Positions 5,089 to 9,722 of a stretch of 9,722 nucleotides of DNA are shown in pieces. The notes below the pieces were generated by a model. The model saw only the letters and a program-made list of their open reading frames with translations, ran no database searches and was not told the origin of the DNA. Position 1 is the stretch's first letter. Each line of letters opens with the position of its first letter. Source of the stretch: Thermodesulfovibrionia bacterium (lineage in GTDB: Bacteria; Nitrospirota; Thermodesulfovibrionia; UBA6902); NCBI GenBank assembly GCA_947258735.1, contig CAMYJJ010000106.1:1-9722 (forward strand). Reading direction: 5' to 3'. Both the position numbers and the translations under genes were made by a program.

Positions 5089-7542
5089 TTAGTTACCAAA
5101 CAGCAGCCTTACGTTCCTCATTTCATCTTTCCAGTGCCTTACCGGTACAAGCGTGCTGTCCTGATATGTAGTTACTTCATACCTGCCATTTTTTATCTTT
5201 ACTGATACAGCACCGTCCCTGTCAGTCCTGAAAATGTTCACTCCTTCATCCCTGTATCTCTGCATAGCTGATGTATGAGGGTGATGAAACGGGTTGTTCC
5301 TGCCTGCGCTCACCACCGCAACCTGGGGCTGAACAGATTTGATAAATGCTGATGAACTCGAAGTCCTCCCGCCATGATGAGGAATTTTCATGATATCACT
5401 CTTCAGCCATATATCCGCGTACAGAATATTCTCCTCTGCCTCTTCCTCAATATCTCCGGTAAACAGAATCGAGATATCTTCTGCTTCAACATTCAGGACA
5501 AGCGAACTGCTGTTTTCATTGGAAAACACTCCCCTTGGTGAATCAGCATAAAACGATTGATAGGGATGCAGTATGGTGATAGTATATCTGTCTGTTCCAA
5601 GCATGTCTCCCCGTTTCAGCACCCTGTGCCGTACCTTTTGTTTTTCAGAGATGTTAAGAATCTGAGGCTTAAGGGCTATGGTATCTCCATTTGTCCAAAT
5701 CTCCCTGACCTGAAAATGCTCCAGTATATATCTGAACCCGCCAAAGTGATCAGGATGGGCATGACTGACAACAAGGTAATCAACAGTATCTATCGCGCGT
5801 GACCTCAAAAAAGGTGCGATGACCCGTCTCCCCATATCAGGTTTGTTCATTCCGCCATCAATAATCATTACGTCATCACCGGGCAGCTTCAGCACCGATG
5901 ATTCGCCCTGCCCTACATCGAGAAATGTAATGCTGAAATTGTCATTTGCCATATGCGGACGGATCAGATAAATAAAGAACACAATCACCACTGGGAGGAA
6001 TTTTTTATGAAAACTGTTATTGCTTTTAACAACATATATTAGAGCTGAATAATATAAAAATATCTCTGCAATTGTAGGAGAATGCAGTGGTACATTGGCA
6101 TATGGGATGTGAGAAAACATCTTTACCAATTTCAATGCGCTATGCGTAACCATGTCAGTAAAGTAAGACAAAGGCATCAGGGGCATATCAAAAAGCAATG
6201 CTGTAAATCCTGTAAAAAACCCTAGAGGCAAAACAACAAAACATATCAGAGGAGTAATGATCAGGTTTGTTAAGGGAGATATCAGGGGCAACTGGTTGAA
6301 ATACATCACAACAAAGGGAGCAGTACCCATAACCGCGGCTATTGTTATTAATAATGTTGTTCTGATTTTCTTCCATACTTTTTTGTCAGGACGGTCTATG
6401 TTATGGTTACCGGCCCCGAACATCAGGTCAGATTGGGTATTCTCATAATGAATAATCCGCTCCATAACAGCACCGATAGATAAAACCGCAAAAAAAGACA
6501 GCTGAAAAGAGAGGGCAAAAAGGGCCTCCGGCTGCCATATAAGGATCACGACAACAGCAATAGCAAGGGAGTTTAACCATTGGCCTTTTCTTCCAAGAAA
6601 CAGTGCCGCCATGTAAATGATGACCATTACCAGAGACCGGATAGTGGGCAGACTGGCTCCGGATATAAGCGCATATAACATGAGCACCGGAAGGGTAATC
6701 AGCACCGCTATTTGTGTGGGTGTTATGGTTACTGACATTCTGACCAGCATGTTAAAAGGCATATACCTAACACCTCCCCTTATGAACGAAAATATAATGA
6801 AACCCAGCAGGCCGAAATGGGTTCCTGAGATGCTGAGAAGATGAGCAAGCCCGGTGGAACTGAATCCATCTCTCATCTCCTGTCCCACCCCGCTTTTCAA
6901 ACCCGGAATAATTGCTTTATGCAGTAACGCGCTCTCTTCAGACAGACTGTTGTCCATGATCCATCCCAGCCTCTGACGTTTCTTATGTATCCAGGTCATG
7001 AACCCCTCATCTTCTGCAGTCACGAGAAAGCCCCTGACATAACCAACAGCTGATATATCGTTTATTGCTCCAGTCGGTGCATATACGCCCGGGTTGTAAA
7101 AGGAGCGGGGTGTTTTCAGTTTTGCATCTGCATGTAATCTGTCCCCCGGCTCCAGCATGCTGCTTCTTAAACTCTCTCCGAAGACCTCCTGCAGGATTGT
7201 AAGCCTTACGGTACCCGGTATACTGATGTCTTCAATCAGGACATCTCTGATGGAAAATCTGAGGTTACCATCTTTCATCTCAGGCACACTGGATATCGTT
7301 CCCACAATATAAACATCTTCAGCGGGCACAGACAGTGCAGGCAGGTCATGGTGTCGCAGCATACTGTAAATAAAAGCCGCGACAAAGACCATGATGATAA
7401 GAAGCATCTTTTTTCTGTTATAGGACATGAAAAACAGATAAAGGATTGTTCCAAACAAAAGGGATGAAATGGTAATCGGGAAATAGCTATGGAACCTGAA
7501 CGCAGAAATACCCGCTATGAATGCAATCGCAATATTGATCAT
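5089..7542 (-). CDS. comEC: ComEC/Rec2 competence DNA-uptake channel
   Basis: The 817-residue inner-membrane protein belongs to the channel family that passes single-stranded DNA into the cytoplasm during transformation. An N-terminal hydrophobic segment is followed by a DUF4131 region (about 30-180, with PRSFYNPGVYA). The Competence domain follows at about 200-510 with many helices and its signature HLLSISGTHFGLL (H242). A C-terminal metallo-beta-lactamase domain starts near 535: FLDVGQGES (540-548), IIDGG (D562), the metal motif HAHPDH (594-599), TGD (D697) and PHHGG (H722-H723). All expected metal ligands are present, so the nuclease-like domain looks intact, unlike some ComEC proteins with degenerate sites. 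The length is typical of three-domain ComEC. A short-spaced AGGGG precedes the ATG. No other competence gene is in the window. Confidence 0.97.
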   Translation of the reverse strand: MINIAIAFIAGISAFRFHSYFPITISSLLFGTILYLFFMSYNRKKMLLIIMVFVAAFIYSMLRHHDLPALSVPAEDVYIVGTISSVPEMKDGNLRFSIRDVLIEDISIPGTVRLTILQEVFGESLRSSMLEPGDRLHADAKLKTPRSFYNPGVYAPTGAINDISAVGYVRGFLVTAEDEGFMTWIHKKRQRLGWIMDNSLSEESALLHKAIIPGLKSGVGQEMRDGFSSTGLAHLLSISGTHFGLLGFIIFSFIRGGVRYMPFNMLVRMSVTITPTQIAVLITLPVLMLYALISGASLPTIRSLVMVIIYMAALFLGRKGQWLNSLAIAVVVILIWQPEALFALSFQLSFFAVLSIGAVMERIIHYENTQSDLMFGAGNHNIDRPDKKVWKKIRTTLLITIAAVMGTAPFVVMYFNQLPLISPLTNLIITPLICFVVLPLGFFTGFTALLFDMPLMPLSYFTDMVTHSALKLVKMFSHIPYANVPLHSPTIAEIFLYYSALIYVVKSNNSFHKKFLPVVIVFFIYLIRPHMANDNFSITFLDVGQGESSVLKLPGDDVMIIDGGMNKPDMGRRVIAPFLRSRAIDTVDYLVVSHAHPDHFGGFRYILEHFQVREIWTNGDTIALKPQILNISEKQKVRHRVLKRGDMLGTDRYTITILHPYQSFYADSPRGVFSNENSSSLVLNVEAEDISILFTGDIEEEAEENILYADIWLKSDIMKIPHHGGRTSSSSAFIKSVQPQVAVVSAGRNNPFHHPHTSAMQRYRDEGVNIFRTDRDGAVSVKIKNGRYEVTTYQDSTLVPVRHWKDEMRNVRLLFGN

Positions 7543-7561
7543 GTCCCCTAAACTTTAATTT

Positions 7562-7664
7562 CAAATTTTAAATCTTAAATGTCAAATAACATCAGAATAA
7601 TTAATAATAATACTATAAATTTTATGTAATTGAAATTTATTTGACATTTCGATTTTGAAATTTG
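7562..7664. repeat. AT-rich imperfect inverted repeat between comEC and the CMD-family gene
   Basis: AAATGTCAAATAA (7577-7589) and TTATTTGACATTT (7637-7649) are perfectly inverted. The arms continue outward after a small asymmetric bulge as AAATC (7570-7574) / GATTT (7651-7655), and again as CAAATTT (7562-7568) / AAATTTG (7658-7664), giving roughly 25 pairs in all. The loop is 47 nt of nearly pure A/T with no ORF. The element ends where the upstream CMD-family gene stops (its TGA reads across 7667-7665). It may act as a transcription barrier between the two minus-strand genes, or be a degenerate interspersed repeat. Confidence 0.6.
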
Positions 7665-7982
7665 TCATTTTTTTAATATATCATCTGCCCAGCTTATTGC
7701 GGCAGCAACGGTCGGAAATCCGATTGTACTCGTCAATAGAATGAGTGTGTGATATATCTCATCTTCACTGGCTCCTGCCTGAGCTGCCCTTCTTACATGG
7801 CTGTGTACAGAACCCTCGGAACGGATGGCAGCGGCGGCTGCCAGTTGAACCAGATGAGAAGTCTTTTCATCAACAGGACCCATTTCACGGGCTGTTTTAC
7901 CCAGGTTTTCAACGGCATCAGTCAGCTTTCCATATCTTTTGCTTATGCTCGAATATTTCTTAGGCATTTCCTGGTCTGTCAT
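7665..7982 (-). CDS. carboxymuconolactone decarboxylase / AhpD-like family protein, no CxxC
   Basis: The product is a 105-residue small helical protein of the CMD family (PF02627 type). Visible features are the helix HLVQLAAAAAIRSEG, then VHSHVRRAAQAGASEDEIYH, which aligns with the family segment H-x3-A-x2-AG-A-x2-EI, and the closing TIGFPTVAAAISWADDIL. Peroxidase-type members (AhpD) have C-x-x-C just before that histidine. Here the position reads S-V-H-S and there is no cysteine in the whole protein, so peroxidase chemistry by the AhpD mechanism is not possible and the function is open. The ATG at 7982 is supported by AGGGGG at 7993-7988 with a 5-nt gap. A TATAAT lies upstream on this strand. 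comEC follows 122 bp downstream across an AT-rich repeat. Confidence 0.88.
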   Translation of the reverse strand: MTDQEMPKKYSSISKRYGKLTDAVENLGKTAREMGPVDEKTSHLVQLAAAAAIRSEGSVHSHVRRAAQAGASEDEIYHTLILLTSTIGFPTVAAAISWADDILKK

Positions 7983-8002
7983 AATTACCCCCTTTTAAAT
8001 GG

Positions 8003-8008
8003 ATTATA
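8003..8008 (-). promoter_or_regulatory. possible -10 element of the CMD-family gene
   Basis: On the minus strand TATAAT reads from 8008 to 8003. A start near 7996 would leave a very short leader beginning just before the AGGGGG ribosome binding site. No -35 match lies at 17 bp, so an activator or another sigma factor would be needed. Confidence 0.3.
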
Positions 8009-8063
8009 TGTAGATAGTACAGGAATCATGCCGCTATATCAACTCGTTTTTTATAAATCTGGT

Positions 8064-8199
8064 TCAACAGCAGCTCAACAATGGCTCAATGATAGTTTAA
8101 CAATAGATCAATATTGTTCTATTTGTGATTGGTATTCTTTGTAATGTTGAACAATTATTGAGCTACTGTTGAGCAATGATGAGCTATGTTAAACAATTC
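8064..8199. repeat. 11-bp-phased word array in two opposed arms (iteron-like)
   Basis: The left arm has five units starting TCAAC, TCAAC, TCAAT, TTAAC and TCAAT at 8064, 8075, 8086, 8097 and 8108, exactly 11 bp apart. The right arm has the complementary word (TTGA or close variants) at 8147, 8158, 8169, 8179 and 8189, with 11, 11, 10 and 10 bp spacing. The arms form a long imperfect inverted repeat around a 28-bp centre (8119-8146). The array fills most of the divergent gap between the CMD-family gene and the MobB-like gene and overlaps the first codons of the longest MobB-like frame. Helically phased, oppositely oriented words suggest protein binding sites or a cruciform/hairpin; which of these is not decidable here. 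Confidence 0.62.
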
Positions 8200-8830
8200 A
8201 TTAAGGCTTGTAGACAACCCTGAAAATATGTATCCTTTATCTATGCCTTTACAGACACCTTTTACAATAATCTCTGTCACCGGGGCGCATAGCAGCGTGG
8301 GCAAGACGAGCCTCTGCTCCTTACTTCTAAAACATCTTACCGGCTTTGGGGCTGTTAAATTCACAAAGACAGATATGTTTACATCAGTATCAGATGATCC
8401 TGAAACGATTTCAGTGAGCGGTAAGGATACTGCCATCATGTCCGAAGCAGGGGCGGAAAGGGTGGTATGGATTCAGAGTCCATATAAAGACCTTAAAGAA
8501 GGACTTGATATCGCTCTTGCTAAAATGCATGGACTTAATGGGGTTGTGGTAGAGGGCAACAGCCCCGTTGATTTTATTAGTCCCCATCTGATTGTTTTCA
8601 TTATGGGACCGGATGGACAGATAAAAGAATCAGCAAAATACGTAAGGAATGCCGCTGATATTATTGTAATTAATTCTGGGAATAAACCTGATGATCTGAA
8701 TTCTCTGGTCTCAGATATTACATCACATGATGCTGAAGGGAAGGAGGTTTTCTGGATTGATCTGCTTAATCACAGAGGTGAAATTGATGCATTCCGGTCA
8801 TGTGTAGAAAAAATGCTGGCAAAAAAGTAA
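8186..8830 (+). CDS. P-loop NTPase, MobB-like
   Basis: The longest frame is 214 residues. A Walker A motif, GAHSSVGKTS, lies at 33-42 after a beta strand (FTIISVT). GFGAVKFTKTD follows at the position where MobB proteins carry their V-x-x-I-K-H strand. GVVVEGNS and then LIVFIMGP and ADIIVINSGN look like the later nucleotide-fold strands. MobB is the GTPase partner in molybdenum-guanine dinucleotide cofactor assembly. The resemblance is to divergent MobB-like proteins, and another P-loop GTPase/ATPase role is possible. The start is uncertain: ATGs at 8186, 8228 and 8243 are in frame, none with a convincing Shine-Dalgarno. Starting at 8243 would put the first strand near the N-terminus as in MobB and free the repeat array from coding sequence. 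ccsB follows after 87 bp. Confidence 0.75.
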   Translation: MLNNSLRLVDNPENMYPLSMPLQTPFTIISVTGAHSSVGKTSLCSLLLKHLTGFGAVKFTKTDMFTSVSDDPETISVSGKDTAIMSEAGAERVVWIQSPYKDLKEGLDIALAKMHGLNGVVVEGNSPVDFISPHLIVFIMGPDGQIKESAKYVRNAADIIVINSGNKPDDLNSLVSDITSHDAEGKEVFWIDLLNHRGEIDAFRSCVEKMLAKK

Positions 8831-8870
8831 AATTAAACAAATGATTAGCTGAATTAATATTCTGTTGCAT

Positions 8871-8900
8871 TTGACCGTATATATTAATAAACTTGTTAAT
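8871..8900 (+). promoter_or_regulatory. weak promoter candidate before ccsB
   Basis: TTGACC (8871-8876, five of six) is followed by an 18-bp spacer and GTTAAT (8895-8900, four of six). A start would fall near 8907, too close to the AGGAG ribosome binding site at 8905-8909 for that site to be transcribed whole, so cotranscription with the MobB-like gene may be more likely. No terminator is visible between the two genes. Confidence 0.22.
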
Positions 8901-8917
8901 CCACAGGAGCTTATGCT

Positions 8918-9379
8918 TTGCAAATCGAAACAAACGTCCTTCTTTTTGAGTTAGCCCTTACCTTATATTTCCTTTCAACCATATCAGGCATTATTGAAAT
9001 TTTTCGGGGGAAAAAAGCAACTTCAAAAATCTCAATGTACCTTGCCGCAGCTGGATTTCTCTTTCATACCGGGAACATCATTGTCAGATATGTCCAGGGC
9101 GGACATATCCCGGTCACAAACATGCATGAAGCAACATCATTCTTTTCATGGTGTATACTGATTCTCTTCTTTTTCCATGAATTTCGATACAAGCTGGGCA
9201 TGCTCAGCTCTTTTATTATGCCGATCGTTTTTCTGTTCATGTTTTCATCATCAATTTTTCCCAGAGAGATAAAAGTATTGAGCCCGGTCCTGCAGAGCTA
9301 CTGGTTCGGTATACATGTAATACTGGCATTTCTCGGAGATGCGGCGTTTGCCATGGCATGCGGTATAGGAGTTATGTAA
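8918..9379 (+). CDS. ccsB: CcsB/ResC-type cytochrome c biogenesis protein, N-terminal part; frame interrupted
   Basis: These 153 residues cover the first half of a CcsB (CcsA/ResC, TIGR03144-type) System II heme-handling membrane protein, which delivers heme to apocytochrome c on the outer face of the membrane. Visible are transmembrane segments near 6-27, 38-58, 74-92 and 98-116, the HEATSFFSW stretch, and the conserved helix with His133 ([17 protein letters not shown]), a family heme ligand. The frame then stops at TAA 9377-9379, right after GIGVM, where family members continue with Y and a short loop. The rest of the protein is intact in another frame (next entry). The start is TTG at 8918, with AGGAG at 8905-8909 eight nt upstream; the nearby ATG at 8913 is out of frame. 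Confidence 0.9.
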   Translation: MQIETNVLLFELALTLYFLSTISGIIEIFRGKKATSKISMYLAAAGFLFHTGNIIVRYVQGGHIPVTNMHEATSFFSWCILILFFFHEFRYKLGMLSSFIMPIVFLFMFSSSIFPREIKVLSPVLQSYWFGIHVILAFLGDAAFAMACGIGVM

Positions 9380-9722
9380 AGTCCAAGCACCTTGGCGGAC
9401 TGTTTCAGAAACTCCCAAGCCTTCAGGTACTTGATGAAATCAACTACCACCTTATCACTCTCGGGTTTCCGCTTCTGACCCTTGCCATGATTACCGGAGT
9501 AATCTGGGCCAACTCGGCATGGGGGTCATACTGGCGATGGGACCCGAAAGAGGTCTGGTCACTTATAACCTGGCTTATCTATGCCCTGGTCCTGCACCTG
9601 AGGCTCTCTGTCGGGTGGCGCGGGAAAAAGGCCGCCATACTTTCTATCGCAGGTTTTATTGTTGTGGTTTTCGCGTTCCTTGGTGTTTCCGTTATTTTGA
9701 CAGGACAGCACACCTTTATGTA
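9358..9722 (+). CDS. ccsB: CcsB C-terminal part in the shifted frame, runs off the window
   Basis: The frame one base back is open to the window end. From 9379 it reads [20 protein letters not shown], then transmembrane helices around the WWD heme-binding motif [13 protein letters not shown] (9520-9558), further helices, and GQHTF with the expected second conserved histidine near the end. This is plainly the second half of the protein that starts at 8918. An ATG at 9358 lies in this frame, overlaps the stop of the first half by 22 nt and would add six non-family residues (MRYRSY). Separate translation by re-initiation is therefore formally possible, but a mutation or sequencing/assembly error explains it more simply. 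In many anaerobes hemA follows ccsB; that gene would be outside the window. Confidence 0.88.
   Translation, partial: MRYRSYVKSKHLGGLFQKLPSLQVLDEINYHLITLGFPLLTLAMITGVIWANSAWGSYWRWDPKEVWSLITWLIYALVLHLRLSVGWRGKKAAILSIAGFIVVVFAFLGVSVILTGQHTFM

Noticed and set aside
7749..8144. 131-residue plus-strand frame antisense to the CMD-family gene and into the phased array
   Set aside because: No family resemblance and it covers a clear conserved gene on the other strand.
8064..8199. CRISPR array
   Set aside because: Units are only 11 bp with no unique spacers, and they invert at the centre; there are no cas genes.
8064..8199. Plasmid-type replication origin (iterons)
   Set aside because: Phased words resemble iterons, but there is no replication initiator gene or DnaA-box cluster, and the flanking genes are chromosomal housekeeping types.
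9370..9385. Programmed -1 ribosomal frameshift in ccsB
   Set aside because: No X-XXY-YYZ slippery heptamer overlaps the stop, no clear downstream stimulator is evident, and family residues appear to be missing, which favours a deletion or sequence error.
1..9722. tRNA or rRNA genes, insertion sequence or prophage
   Set aside because: No cloverleaf-like segments, CCA ends, transposase motifs or phage structural genes were found on either strand.

Overview
The window is a bacterial chromosomal segment of moderate GC with short, dispersed genes on both strands. Intergenic gaps are AT-rich and rich in palindromes. The gene set is a CcsB-type (System II) cytochrome c maturation protein, ComEC, an HDOD protein, a thioredoxin-type arsenate reductase and a small seven-cysteine protein. 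This fits an anaerobic or microaerophilic Gram-negative of the Nitrospirota/Desulfobacterota sort, but that placement is inference from gene content and protein flavour. There are no tRNA, rRNA, CRISPR, transposase or phage genes.

Positions 1-1050 hold the tail of a probable MFS transporter, a DUF4149 membrane protein (+) and a convergent small Cys-rich protein (-) that has a textbook AGGAGG. Positions 1140-1545 are a compact cold-shock gene. It has a good promoter, a structured leader of about 120 nt containing an intrinsic terminator, the CSD protein and a perfect terminator. Positions 1640-4860 carry four + strand genes: a TauE/SafE permease, an HDOD protein, a secreted TPR protein and arsenate reductase. 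Spacings are loose, so they are probably not one operon, although the TPR gene and arsC are only 46 bp apart.

Positions 4861-7982 contain a dispersed-repeat-like double hairpin in the convergent gap, then comEC and a carboxymuconolactone-decarboxylase-family gene, both on the - strand. An AT-rich inverted repeat separates those two genes and supplies the stop codon of the second. Positions 7983-8200 are a divergent intergenic region filled with an 11-bp-phased word array in two opposed arms. Positions 8186-9722 carry a MobB-like P-loop NTPase and a ccsB gene whose reading frame is broken near 9377.

The items most worth a second look are the cold-shock leader (a stem starting at the predicted +1, an embedded terminator and a possible Shine-Dalgarno-sequestering pairing), the phased array at 8064-8199, and the split ccsB. 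I see no complete defence system or mobile element.
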